Below, one piece after another: positions 1 through 11,654 of a stretch of 64,000 nt of DNA (position 1 is the stretch's first letter; every line of letters starts with the position of its first letter). Source of the DNA: Microdochium bolleyi (lineage: Eukaryota > Ascomycota > Sordariomycetes > Xylariales > Microdochiaceae); the NCBI GenBank assembly GCA_001566295.1, contig KQ964248.1:1426001-1490000 (forward strand), written 5' to 3'. The translations under genes and the position numbers were made by a program. A model generated the notes under the pieces. It had not been told where the DNA came from, searched no databases, and saw only the letters and a program-made list of their open reading frames with translations.

Positions 1-238
1 AGCAGCGGACGTGCTCCACAGCATGGCCCAGCTTGGGCGCCGCGGTGGGACCAGCCAGCACGGCTCTGATTGGCGCAGACATTCACAGGCTGCAGATGTT
101 CACTGCGCGCAGCTCAAGCGCGCCCGCCTCGATATCGAGCAACTACCAAAAAGTTGCAAGCTCGACGACCTTGGATTGATCGAGCCTCCAACCTTACCCA
201 TCCGCCCACAGTCCGCGCACGAGCGCGCAAACACAGCC

Positions 239-1421
239 ATGTCGGGCGCAAAGCATTGGTGAGTTCACCTCTCGTCCCGAGATGCTATTCGACCGTCCAT
301 ACTGCTTGCGATGCTAACTTCCGTGTAGGGAGCAGGACAAGGAAGCCACCGTCTACGTCGGCAACATCGACGAGCGCGCCACCGATGCCCTGATCTGGGA
401 GCTCATGGTGCAGGCCGGCCCTGTGGTCAACGTGCATCTGCCCAAGGACCGAGTCACGCAATCCCACCAAGGCTTCGGCTTCGTCGAGTTCAACGGCGAG
501 GTCGATGCCGACTATGCCGCTAAGATCATGAACGGCATCCGCCTCTTCGGCAAGCCCTTGCGCGTCAACAAGGCGTCCGCCGACAAACAGAAACCCCTTG
601 AGATTGGCGCGGAACTCTTCATCGGCAACTTGGATCCCATGGTCGACGAAAAGATTCTCTACGACACCTTCAGCAGATTTGGAACGCTCATTGCGCCGCC
701 AAAGGTCGCCCGCGACGACAAGGGCCTAAGCAAGGGCTACGGCTTCGTGAGCTACGCCAGCTTCGACGCGAGCGACGACGCAATCAACAACATGAATGGG
801 CAGTTCCTCATGAACAAGGACGTTAGCGTGCAGTACGCTTACAAGAAGGACGGCAAGGGCGAGAGACACGGAGATGAAGCTGAGAGAATGCTCGCCGCCC
901 AGGCTAAGAAACACAATGTCACCATCGAGACTCAGCCTATGCCACCGGGTCTTCTTCAGCAGCATTCGCAAGCTGCACCGCCGCCAATCGCCCGGCCGCC
1001 ACCCATGGCCACCGGTGGATTTGATCCCTCGATGAACGGCATGCCACCGCCGATGCCTCCTGTAGGATTTGCGCCAGGCCCTGGAGGGCCCGGTGGTCCA
1101 CGCGGTCCTCCCGGGCCGCCTCCACCATTTGGAATGAACAACCGACCGCCCATGCCTGGCCCAGGTCGTGGGGCCAACCTACCGCCTCCTCCTTCTGGTC
1201 TGCCTGCTCGGCCACCACCTTCTGGTCTACCTGCAAGACCACCACCGTCACAGGGCGGCTATGGCGGCCCTGCGGACTTCCATCCAGGTCATCCCGGTCT
1301 GCCAGCTCCTCCCGGCCCTCCTGGTGGTTTCCGTGCTCCAATGGCCCCGCCCGGGTTTGGACCGCCTCCCGGCGGCGTGCCGCCTCCTCCACCAGGCTTT
1401 GCACCAGGGTATGGGCGGTGA
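239..1421 (+). CDS. HSH49: SF3b subunit 4 (SAP49/Hsh49), two-RRM splicing factor
   Basis: Two exons, 239-258 and 329-1421, joined across a 70-nt intron (GTGAGT donor, GCTAACT branch site near 313, TAG acceptor); 370 residues. The split codon rebuilds Trp7. Two RNA recognition motifs are visible: the first begins with RNP2 VYVGNI (residues 15-20) and has RNP1 GFGFVEF; the second has LFIGNL and GYGFVSY. After about residue 190 the chain becomes Pro/Gly/Met-rich to the end, the layout of metazoan SF3B4 rather than the shorter yeast Hsh49. Family role: part of the SF3b particle of U2 snRNP, contacting pre-mRNA near the branch site in the nucleus. The first ATG is chosen because it supplies the MSGAKHWEQDKEATVYVGN start typical of this family. 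It is convergent with the carrier gene downstream. Identity is near certain; the gene symbol is by homology. Confidence 0.95.
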
Positions 1422-2273
1422 GCAGAGAGAGCAACTCACGTCGTCTCGCGAGTATGATCTGCAGCTGTGCAACACTCAGGGAGCATACTGGGGTCGATTT
1501 AGTACCATCTTGGCAATGCGGGGATCGTGTCCTCCCAGCGTCCTGAGCGAGAGTCAAATGATATAGACAGCAAAACTGGGCTAAGAAAGGCCGAGTCTAG
1601 TGCAAATTCTGGACGTTCCACGCCGATTCAAACTCAACCCTGCACGATACCATCACCTCGAGCGTCTTGAGGGAGGCCGCGCCGTCCTTTCACGGCTGCA
1701 TTAAGTCTATCAGCAGCTTTGTGTTGACTACGATCATGAAGTCCAATAGCCGAACATACCTGTGAGCAGCGGCCACAGAAGTCGTTTCGGATCACCCTCG
1801 GGGGGGTATCTCCATCACAGCCCTCCCATCACAGCAGCAGCAGGAGCGCTGTAGAAGACGCGGAACATCTAGCCTGCCAGCCGCGCCTACGCGCTATCCA
1901 TCACTAGTGGTGCGATGTGTTGCCATAAACAGCATGACGGCGACCTGGAGTTCAAGACGCTGAGCGGTATATCAACCACGTTGCGGCAGTACTTTTCAGC
2001 GGTCACTGCTCTAGGTGGGGCGCTCGAGATATAGCAGAGCATATAGAAAACATAATGATACCCTCGTACACGTCAGCTTTACCAACAGCATCGGCACGGA
2101 GTCTGCTGTCACCAACGAATAGCTTGCTTTGCAATGCCACGCGTGTGCCCAGCAAAATGCCGTGTATCTCTAGTGCTATCTGTGTGTGCTGCTGTACTAA
2201 ACTCTGGAACTCCAGAAAACGTCTCGTGTCCAAGTTGACGAGTGTCTTCCCTCTGACTGATCTGTGTTCCTCT
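1422..2273. other. Intergenic, convergent 3' ends
   Basis: 852 bases between the stop of the SF3b gene (+) and the stop of the carrier gene (-). It must hold both 3' UTRs. I see no conserved ORF, RNA gene or clear repeat in it. Confidence 0.6.
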
Positions 2274-3375
2274 TCAAGCCGCGGCCGCCCACTGCTGCGG
2301 CAAATAGTACTTTACATTCTCGTACACGAGGAACGTGACCCAGGTGGCCGGCAGCACGCGGACCACGCCCGGGATGATGCCGCGGTAGAAACCGCGCCAG
2401 CCCTCCTCCTGCCACGTCCTGCTCGCCACGCCGCGAATCCCCTTGCCGAAGCGCGCGTCCGCGTCGTAGTTCTGCAGCCGGCTCCGGAGCACCTGGTAAG
2501 GGTACGTGGCCGCGCCAGCGATGAGCTTGGCGACGCTGGAGATCACGAGGGTCGCCTCGTTGGTCATCTTCTGCTGCTGCTGCTGCTGGCCGCTCCCGGC
2601 TGCCGATGATGTGCTTGCGGCGCTATCGTTGCTCCCGCCGAAGAGCGTACCCCGGCGCCGCGAGAGGTACATCTTCTTGAGCGGGTCGTACACGGCAAAC
2701 TGCACCGCGCCGTGCATCACGCCGAACATGCTGATCCCCAGGCCCCGGTAGAACCCGCGGTAGCCCTCGGTGGCCCAGATCGTGCGGAAGCCGGTCCACA
2801 TGCTCGGGTAGGCGCCCGCGGCGCCGCGGTCCGAGGACACCATGCGCGTCTTCATCACCCAGATCGGGTTCGTGAGGATCTGCACGCCCAGGCCGGCGAG
2901 GCCGGATGCGACAAAGTAGTCCTGTGGCGACAGGGTGGCGGCTGCTGCTGCTGCTGTTGCGGCCGTGGGTGACGAGGACGAGGAGGAGGTGCCGCCGGCC
3001 TTGTAGGTCCGGATGGCACCCTCGATGCGGACCTTGAAGAAGAAGAAGGACGCCCAGCTCGACGCACTGCCGAGCAAGTTCGGCGTGAGCCCGCGGTACA
3101 GCGCGGCGACCGGTTGCGGGCCCTGCAGGAGCTGGCGGAGCAGGGAGACGGTCGTCAGGCCTTCTGGGCGGGCTGCACTGCTGCGGTGAACTTGAAAGGC
3201 AACGGTGTCAGAGGGTCTGTCTCTGTCTGCACGGGGAATCACAGGCGGACATACTCTGCATGCGCGTCTTGACAATGTCGAGCGGGTGGACGGTCAGGGT
3301 TGCGACGGAGCCGGCCGTGAGCCCGGCCACGGTCTCGACGAGGGCGGGCGAGGGTCCGGCATTGCCGTGTGTCAT
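2274..3375 (-). CDS. Mitochondrial carrier, Flx1/SLC25A32-like (FAD or folate)
   Basis: Two exons read leftward, 3375-3255 and 3172-2274, with an 82-nt intron (GTATGT donor, TGCAG acceptor, phase 1); 339 residues. Three carrier repeats are visible through their signatures PLDIVKTRM (about residue 31), PIWVMKTRM and PYQVLRSRL, each followed by the usual glycine-containing helix, so six membrane helices in the inner membrane are expected. The second repeat reads NPIWVMKTRM and then GLGISMFGVMHGAVQFAVYD, which matches the Flx1/folate carrier branch best; Flx1 moves FAD across the mitochondrial inner membrane in yeast. Ser- and Gln-rich insertions between helices look lineage specific. Start chosen at 3375 because MTHGNAGPSPALVETVAGLTAG leads directly into helix 1. 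Divergent from urm1 across 418 bases. The substrate (FAD versus folate) is inference. Confidence 0.87.
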
Positions 3376-3793
3376 CGAGAGGCGTCGCGGAGGTCGCGGG
3401 GTTGGGCTGGGGGTGGTGTCTGGGCTTCGTCACACCATGGTGTGCTCTCCTCTATCTCCCGCCTGCCGGATCTCCAAATTGAACGTGCAATGCCGTCCTC
3501 GAAGCGTCGTGGAATTGTGGTGCTCTTGTCGTCACCTTGATGCTGGCCCGCGGCTTAGTCAGGGAGGTGGAGCTTCTGATGCGACTACCGAGGACAGCGG
3601 TCCGGTTATGAGCATGGACCGAGCCTCTTGTCTGCATTGTGCCTGCCGAACATGCTGCATGCTGCAATCGTGCAACGCTTCGTCGGTGACTTGTCGACCT
3701 GCACTTCTCAGAGTACATTTCGCGACCGCTGCCTTCCGGCTTTCCCTGAAGGAGTGACTGGCCCTATTGAGCCACCTGTGTGCCGCCCGCACA
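3376..3793. promoter_or_regulatory. Shared divergent promoter region, carrier / urm1
   Basis: 418 bases between two start codons pointing apart (3375 leftward, 3794 rightward), so it must contain the promoters and 5' leaders of both genes. I could not pick out a TATA box or a named operator. Confidence 0.55.
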
Positions 3794-4392
3794 ATGGCTC
3801 CCAACGCTGAGCAGTTAGCCATGGCTAAAGAGATCAAAGTCGTTATCGAGTTTTCGTACGTGCCATTCTGATTGCTCACTTCTCTGTCGGCCACTATCAC
3901 TAACAAGACTTACTGTAGTGGTGGGCTGGAGATGCTTTTCTCGGACAAGAGACACCACACGTTATCTCTTCCAGCCAAGGACATAGCTGGCTCACCCATC
4001 ACTATTGCGTGGTTGATCCAGTACCTGTGCCAGAACACAATGGACGATCCTCGCAGCGAGCTCTTCGTGCTCGACCAGCACCTGTAAGTCACACCACGCC
4101 TTGCCATCACGATGCGCCGACCACGGGGCGTATGTATGCCATGGACGACCCTCAAAACGCCCATGTCTTAGCAGAAGGAGCGGTGGCGGCTGCCTCGCGG
4201 CTGCGGGTGCTGCCCTCCACGAATTTCCTTCTGTACGCCCACCCCTCCTTAGCATGGAGGCTGACATGATGCAGACGGCCGGGGATCCTGGTGTTGATCA
4301 ACGATGCCGACTGGGAACTGGAGGGTGAGGAGGCCTATGAGATTCAGGACGGTGACAACATCCTCTTCGTGTCGACACTCCATGGGGGCTAG
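3794..4392 (+). CDS. URM1: Urm1, ubiquitin-related modifier / sulphur carrier
   Basis: Three exons, 3794-3855, 3919-4083 and 4275-4392; introns of 63 and 191 nt with GTACGT and GTAAGT donors, a CACTAAC branch site near 3897, and CAG/TAG acceptors. The product has 114 residues. The chain shows the family core: IEFSGGLEMLF (split by intron 1), the segment NTMDDPRSELFVLDQ, then RPGILVLINDADWELEGE and the ending FVSTLHGG. The C-terminal Gly-Gly is the residue pair that is adenylated and thiocarboxylated by the E1-like Uba4. Known role: sulphur donor for 2-thiolation of the wobble uridine in cytosolic tRNAs for Lys, Glu and Gln, and a protein modifier under oxidative stress. Splicing at the 4275 acceptor is required to give the conserved RPGILVL. 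Nothing is missing from the domain. Confidence 0.96.
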
Positions 4393-7300
4393 ATCAGCGG
4401 AAGCCACTGGCGGCCCCCCATCTCTGCTCGATCTCCCCAGCACTGGACCGTCCGAGACACGACACTGCCGCAGCCGTACGGCACTCCCCGGTGTGGCCTT
4501 GACTGGCTGGCCGACTTGCGGGCGCGCCGGCCACGCTCTGAAGTGAGGCTCCCTGCCTTGGGGTGGCGCTCGCCACAGAGTGAGCAGGCTGGGGAGCTTG
4601 AGAGCCACCACACTGTCGTGCGGCAACGCCCCGGGCGTCACGAAGGCAAGCCTCGCGCCTCGGCGGCCTCTGTCTCTAGTTCTCTGGCCTGGTGGTGTTC
4701 CTGTCTGGTAGGCTCAAGACAACCACAGAAGCCCTTCAGGATGGCCATAACGGAACAACCATGGAGTACCCAGAGCCGATTCTAGGTGGAGGTCTGGCTG
4801 CGACCGCCCACTCTGCCATCGTCATGGATGGTCACGACTTCTCAGCCACTCCCGCAGCGGAAACGCAGTTGTAGCCTAAAATGAGAACCATACGCAAATG
4901 TACTGCTGGTACCGTGCTACCACGAGTCTGTCCCAAGCTTTATCACACACGGAATGTGATTCCACATCAGTCAGAGAGTCCCTGCAAGCAGACCAACCAT
5001 GCTTCAGAACGTCACAGCTACAACATCGCGGGCTGAAGATGCGGGTACCCGTCCAATTCCGCAAGCACATGACCGACTTGCATGAGACTAGCACAAGCAG
5101 ACAGCCTTGGGCCTTGATATTCAGATTCAACCTTGCTATGGATGGAGTACTTCACGGAAGCGAACTGGCCACCGACTCCATGATCCTATGGGGAGACCAC
5201 AGACAGGAAGACTACTTTGTAGCCCTGGGAGTGTTGGCTGTCTCACAACACTATGTCCACTTCAAACAAGTCAAGAACACCACCACCGCTCCGACATGGA
5301 GGAGAAACTGTTCCGCGATCTGCTTGCCAATATGCGGTCTTGTGGGATCGCAGGCACGTCAGGATGTTGCGCGGCTCTGCTGTCCAACGGTCACGGTCTT
5401 GATACTGGATACAGCCACAGCGAAGGCTTTTGTGTCTCTCCTGATCTTATTTGCCTCCACAGCTCGATGCCTTTCATCCTTGGAACACTCGATTGAGACG
5501 GCCATGCCGTGCAATGGCAATCAGGTGGACATGCTTCTGTGCTGTACTCATGTTGCGGTGAAAGCTGAGGAGGCATTATCACGTGTCACCGCAACATCGT
5601 GCACATGTCTTCGGGTGATTCGAACAGGGCCGCCCGGCAGCACATAATGGCTTTACTGAGGGATGCAACCCATTTGAAACTGCACTACCCCTACGTCACC
5701 AAGTCCCAGCTGTTGAGCAGTTCTCCTTCAAAGCAACTGATGGTTGAACGTATGCTTGACGCGTCTGTGCCTCGCTCAAGACCTGGTCCATGCCACGCAA
5801 TCGTGTCTCGTTGCGGTTTGCCACTCATGTAAGCACATGATTTCAGAGTGGGCAGTTCCCCAACCCCAGCCCAAATCTCACCTGAACCAGAGGACTGGAA
5901 GTATACGCGAGGTTGAGCAGGCAGCGGGCTCCTAGATGTGATCAGATACGTGTTCCCACGGGCCAAGCTCGCACTGGACGATTTTTGCTGAGAGCTCCGC
6001 TGGGTATCAGGCCTTTGCGTTGGGGTCTTCTCGAACGCGGAGCTGCTTGCTTTTTTCCGAAGTCTTTGTCCTCACCAGCCACGTTTCCTGGTTCTTGGGC
6101 ACGGCCAAGGTTTGCAGCTACCGCTCCTGTTGACGAGCGGATGACTGCACAGCGCCCTGTCGCAGGTGAGCCTGTCCTTGCATGTGCAGTTGGAGCAAGT
6201 CGAAGTACACTGGTACAAAGCCGAACTGAGACGTGCCAAGCGGCACTCATGGTGTGCCGGCTGGGAAAGTTCTTCGACACCGCTGGTTCCACGCGAGACG
6301 CGACGTCGATGAGGCGGCTCTGCATTACCCCGGGCTAGGGGCGGTAACGTCCGATGTCACCTCGGAGAGGCAACTCGCTGTGCGATGCAGCTGCAGTTGT
6401 GGTGTGGCTCATCAGGCTGACATGTTGCACACGCCCTTCCCAACCACAGCATAACCGCTGCCTCAAGCGCCTGCCATCACTGCAGCTGAACTGCACAGAA
6501 CGTGGACCAGGGGCAGTGGGACGGTGCATCATGGCCAGATCTCTGCATATCTGCGCTGCTAGGCCCCTATCGAATTGAGCTCCCCAACGAGGGTGTCCCA
6601 GAGATTGCACCAGACGGCACACAACCCTTACCAGCCTTGTTCACTTACTGAACAACCCACGGCAATACAACGACGACCGTCCTCGGTGCTGCGAGCAAGG
6701 ATGACATTTCACTTGTACCTTTCACTCACAGCTCCCACTCGACCAATCTCCCGATTGGTCCGAGTGCAGCGATCAGTCGAGACATTGCCCAGCTGCTCCA
6801 AGCAGAAGACAAGACGACCACAAAGTCGACCTCTGTCCGCTTCCCACCACTCCGCTCTTCTCCGCCAGTACCGGTCGAGAGACTCACTGCGAGGTTCTAG
6901 TGAGTACATGTCTTGGTCCGGATGAGCGCGGACGGTGGGATCTGCTACCCGCTCAAGCCACGGAGCCTTTGAGACTCTTGACTTCTTATCTCGTCGAGAC
7001 GCAAGGGCGTGAGCTAGTTGAATTCATGGGGAAGCACATACATCCTGGACTCATTTATCCAAATGCGCTGCTGTTGATGATCACGACAGTGCGAGCACGA
7101 TGCCAACTTTCAACTCCGATAGGATGTTAATAGACATCCCGTCTCTTCCTTCTGGCCACAGTTTGGGGCAAGGACAATCCAGATCGAGAGCAACCTAGAT
7201 ACCTATCTGGAAAGACAAGACAGAGTCCAATTTCCCGGTATCTATGCATAGGACATCGAAGCCCCTCCCGCACCCCCGACAAGTGGCCGGCAACAAGAAT

Positions 7301-7397
7301 GGTGATGACGATGATAGTACATGCATGCATGCATGCCTGCATTCGACGACAACCCTGATATGATTCGCAGCATCACTCATGCAGGTGATAATCGCCG

Positions 7398-7488
<91 letters not shown>
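7398..7488. repeat. 91-nt homopolymer of C
   Basis: Uninterrupted cytosines, preceded by ATCGCCG and followed by ACCTCCCCCCAGGG. It makes long meaningless poly-Pro (one strand) and poly-Gly (other strand) ORFs. Extremely long for a C/G homopolymer; it could be real (i-motif / G-quadruplex forming) or a sequencing or assembly artefact. Confidence 0.95.
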
Positions 7489-8191
7489 ACCTCCCCCCAG
7501 GGCCCTGCGCCCACCATGTTGGCCACCGGCCAATCGCCGTGCCTTCACTCCCCTGTCTCACTTGCCGATTCGATCGCAAACATCCCGGTCTCCCGCTACC
7601 CTTGTTCCTCACACTCTTTCCCCGATCGAGAGCCTTGCTCTCTTTCTTCCTCCTCCGTTGACAGCTTGTTTGACGCAGAAGGACCAGCCCATCCAGGCAC
7701 TCACTGCTCGCCCTTCCACCTTCCCCCCCACTACACCCTCTCTGTCTCTCTCTGTGCTCCGGCCTTCATCTCCAAGCGCGCCACATGTGCGGAAAGAACA
7801 TACACACCAACAGCATGCGAGGCGACAGGCGGCGTGCATATGCGAGTGTGCAGTGTGAAGTGCGTGCGGGCATGTGGCTTGACGACCGACTGATCGTCCA
7901 ACGTCCGACATCCACCACCAACCACGCTCTGGGGCTTTCTTCACCGCTCTTCGGCTGCAGAAGTGAGCGAACGAGCGAGCGAGTGGCCGAAAACGGAGCT
8001 AAACGAACGACAGAAGGGACAACAAGTCAAATCCCGATCAAAAGCTCCTGGGTGGATGGATGGAAGGATAGAAACGGCTAGCTAGCCAGGCTTGGTTAAT
8101 CAGATGCTCGTGTGATGAAGGTGAAGACTGACTTAGCTTGAATCACGGCTGACCGGAACCTCCGCGTCTCCGGGTTTTTCGACACTTCCCA

Positions 8192-8208
8192 GGGGGGGGG
8201 GGGGGGGG
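8192..8208. repeat. 17-nt homopolymer of G
   Basis: Run of G on the + strand inside the noncoding interval, about 700 bases from the 91-nt C run. Confidence 0.9.
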
Positions 8209-8686
8209 CGAAGCTCAAGCCTGTCCATCCGTCCCCCTTGAGTCTTGACTCGCCACGCGATTTTGTGTGTTTGTTAATTGCGAGTAGATACATCATGTTC
8301 ACGCAGCACGCGAGAGGAGATTCCACTGAAGACTGAATATCCAGCATCATATACGGCAGCCAATCATTGGCACAGATACGGACTTTGTTCGTTGCTTGGA
8401 AGAAAGGAGCCATAGATTGGTAGCTCTGTCTGAATTCGTGTGCAGAGTTTCCAACTGATACCACTATGTAACAAGAGCAAAGCAACTACCTACACACTTC
8501 AAATATCCCGAAAAAGTTCAAATCGTGACCGCCCAGTATCCTGTATATAGTTTCCCAAGTGAAAAACAAAACAAAAAAACAAAGAGCCCTCCTACTTTTT
8601 CACCTCTTTCTTCGACTCCTCCTCATACATGACTTATGTAAAGATAAGTGCCCCTCGCTCTGGGGTTGAAAGCTCAGGTGGGTGGG

Positions 8687-8702
8687 AAAAAAAAAAAAAA
8701 AA
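8687..8702. repeat. 16-nt homopolymer of A
   Basis: A-run following GGTGGG; simple repeat without an associated element. Confidence 0.9.
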
Positions 8703-9979
8703 GACAAAGCTAACCTCTCCCGAGTGTAGAACCGGTTTGTTTGATGATTTTGAAAATGAAAGCAAATATACCGCATGCATGCTGACTGACTGGCTGGCTG
8801 ACTCTGTGTGTGGGACAGAGAAAAGAGGTGTTGAAATGCCCGGGAGACAAAGGGAAGACGCGAGGGGAAATAGTTCAGACAGCCTCGCCGGTGATTAGAC
8901 ATGAGAGTAAAGCAAGAAACCAGGTCGTCGCATCCAGTTTCCAGTCCGAGGTGCCAAGTCAGGACAGTGAGATGAAGTCTTCGCGAGGCATAAAGAGATC
9001 AAGACATAGAGGAGCCAACACACACCACCCCTCACTTCCTGATCTGAACGCCTGCATGGTCATGCAGGATACGTGATTGGCTAGGAAAGCAGAGCCCGTC
9101 CTCTGCAGAAGCCAGAGTCGGGGATGCTTTTCTTGTTTGATTTTCAGCCAATGACACGAGCCAGAGCTCGACGGCGGTGTTCTGGGGAAGCGCAGTGAAG
9201 GAGGGGGTGTGTGCGTGCTGTGTTCTGCAGCGATGACAGCCCATGTTCGGGCTGCCCAAAATGCCGGTGAGGGTTCGAGCAGGTGTGCATGCTGCGATGG
9301 TGGCGACCTTTGACGTGTGCGCATGTACGAGCGTTTGTCGTTGTGTAGGATGGGTCTCACCGCCTCTCGTTATTTGTCGCGTCCAGGCCTCTCTCGCAGA
9401 AGAGACTTCGTCCCAACCTGCTGCACGTGGTCGATTTGGGGGACTGGATGTGTCCAAAGAAAATGAAAGCAAAAGAATCATGAATGTGCTTCGCTCGCTT
9501 GTATAGCCCTGCCGCCTCTCGACGCTGCGCCTGGTTGCGGACCCCCTTGGTTGGCTTCGGAGTCAACAGGAGGAAGCCAGACGTCAGGTGAGGAGGGGAT
9601 ATGTGAGGTTGTGGAAATGCTCCGTCAATGGCAAGTCACCCAAGATGGTGAATGATGCTAAAAGCCAAGGGCTCCCTCCGAGAGCATCTAGTAATGCTGG
9701 GAATGTGCAAGGTACCACTGGGGGAGACTCTCTAAATCGCAGTGTGTACGTCAGAGTGTCGACCAGGGAAATGAGATCTATTTGAGGCGTAGTACCTCCG
9801 CGCTGGATATCTTCGTGGACGTGCTGGGACTCCCTGCCGCCCGTGGCTGTGATGCATTGTGTCGGCTCAAAAATGAGCCGAGTCTCGATGAATTCCGCTC
9901 CATAGTTCGTGGTCGTTAATGTCGTGATAATTAAGTCTTGTTCGTTTGCATCGGTCTCGTACAAGTCCACCCTCATCCT

Positions 9980-11654
9980 TTAGTACAGTCGCTCCTGGTA
10001 GCGGTCTGCAAAGTGGTGACCCTCATCGTAAAGAGTCCCGGTGGTGCTTGACGCTGAGACGCTGTCGTGATCCATGTCGTAGCCCTCGTAGCCACGACGA
10101 GCATCGCGGGCCATCAGCATGTTGTAGGTCCCATACTGGCCAAACGCACTGGAGGAGCCCACAGCAGGGTAGGGCAGGCCGTGAGCCATGGAGTGGTGCG
10201 GTGCCTGGGGCACGGGGTAGTGACTAGACGGGACAGCGGGCGCGGAGGTGACAGTGTTGACCTTGCGGTCCTTTCCACGGCCCTTGATGCCCTTGTTGCT
10301 GTTCTTGTAGTGAATGGCGAAGTACTCGAAGAGCTCCTTGTCGTCGCCTTGCAGTTCGCCTCCAGCCTGGAGAATGCTCGCAAACTTGGCGGTCAGTGTC
10401 TTGATGGTCTCAGCGTGGAACTTGTTTTGATGCGTCTAGAAGATCGTTAGTGCCAAGCTTTGTGCAGTGGCGATGGCTGAAGACAACGTACCTTCATGTT
10501 ACCGAGCTGGCTGAACTTCTTCTGGCAGCCGTCTAGTCTGCAACTGAACCGCTTGAAGTTGTTGTGAACCTCCTTGTGCGCCCGAACGTTGCCGCGCTGC
10601 GCAAATGCTTTTCCACAGATTTCGCAGTGGTAAGGCTTCTCGCCAGTGTGGCGACGCTCGTGTGTCTGCATGGCCGTGATTAGCGTGCTGCTGACCGACG
10701 TTCAGTAGTAGAAGATGGCTTACCTTGAGATTGCCAAGCTGCGAGAACCTCTGGCCACAGCCAGGTTGTTTGCAAAGCTGGTTCGTGTTAGCTCATCTCC
10801 TTCGTCAGGAAGAGAACAAAGCAGCTAGATCTACTTACATAGGGCTTCTCGCCGCTGTGAGATCTCTCGTGGATGCCAAGGTGCGTCTTCTGGGCAAACC
10901 TCTTGTTGCACTGAGGCAGACTGCACATGTGGCGCTTCCGCGAGGTGCGAGAGCTGGTTCCAGTCGCCTCTGGACTTGTGCTTGGAGAGCAAGACTTGAT
11001 CTTTGATTCATGGTGCGGCGGTGATGGGTAACGGGCCTCAACGCGCTCGACAGGTGCAGCTATCTGGGCTGCGTCGTCCTGTACTTGGATAGTCTTCATA
11101 AGGGTGTCGACGTCGGTGTGGAACTCGGTCTGCTTTTCGGGGTCGGCAGCGATGTTTGGTGTGATGGTTTTGCTGACCATGGCGTCTTTCAAAGAGACTG
11201 GCGAAGAAGGAGATATGAACTGCTCGCGTTTCACGTTGGAGGCGTGGAGCTGGTCCTGGATGTAGGCCTGGTGCCTAGTGTCCCGCATGTAGTTCAGGCT
11301 CGCATCGTTTTCTTCAGCGTCCAAACACATCATGCGCGGCCTGTCGTCCTGATAATGTCTGAAGGAAGGCAGCAGGCTCGCGGGGGATGGCGGCGTTACG
11401 CAGCCGCCAAATCCGTACTGTGGGTGTCCTTGGTAGTGAGGTGCGGGCATGGCCATGGGAGGAGCCATGGTGTAAGCGTTGCCGACCAAGTAGTGGGAAG
11501 CATCAACCGGTCGCTGCATAGTCGCAGGTGTTGTAGCACGGGCATCGTATTGGACGAAGGCGGTTCCGTCCATGAGACCATATTCCGGAGATGGTGGCTG
11601 AGTTGTCCAGCGGTTCCAGCCAGGAGCCGTCGGCGGAGGAGTCGACAGAGCCAT
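9980..11654 (-). CDS. Azf1-like C2H2 zinc-finger transcription factor
   Basis: Four exons read leftward: 11654-10839, 10777-10724, 10665-10492 and 10435-9980; introns of 61, 58 and 56 nt, all phase 0, with GTAAGT, GTAAGC and GTACGT donors. The product has 499 residues. Residues 1-235 are low-complexity and Pro/Ser-rich. Then come four consecutive fingers: Cys244/249-His262/266, Cys274/279-His292/296, Cys304/307-His320/324 and Cys332/337-His350/355, with TGEKPY-type linkers. Finger 4 continues into THQNKFHAETIKTLTAKFA, a stretch very close to yeast Azf1, a carbon-source and cell-wall regulator. Introns 1-3 fall inside or at the end of fingers 1, 2 and 4, so splicing is needed to assemble the DNA-binding domain. 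The tail is Tyr/His-rich and unstructured. Nuclear. It sits alone between 5.6 kb and 18.8 kb of noncoding DNA. Target genes cannot be read from the sequence. Confidence 0.92.

Larger units (their letters stand above)
4393..9979. other. Long noncoding interval, no gene recognised
   Basis: About 5.6 kb between the stop of urm1 and the stop of the zinc-finger gene. All ORFs are short, overlap on both strands and resemble nothing I know. It contains homopolymer runs (listed separately), an (ATGC)4 palindromic repeat at 7321-7336 and CT-rich stretches near 7600-7760. The right-hand few hundred bases must include the 3' UTR of the zinc-finger gene. A noncoding RNA cannot be excluded. Confidence 0.6.

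Noticed and set aside
7321..7893. Proline-rich ORF over the C homopolymer
   Set aside because: It exists only because CCC repeats contain no stop codon.
8110..8135. GTGATGA...CTGA resembling a C/D snoRNA
   Set aside because: No terminal stem and no clear second pair of boxes; such short motifs are frequent by chance.
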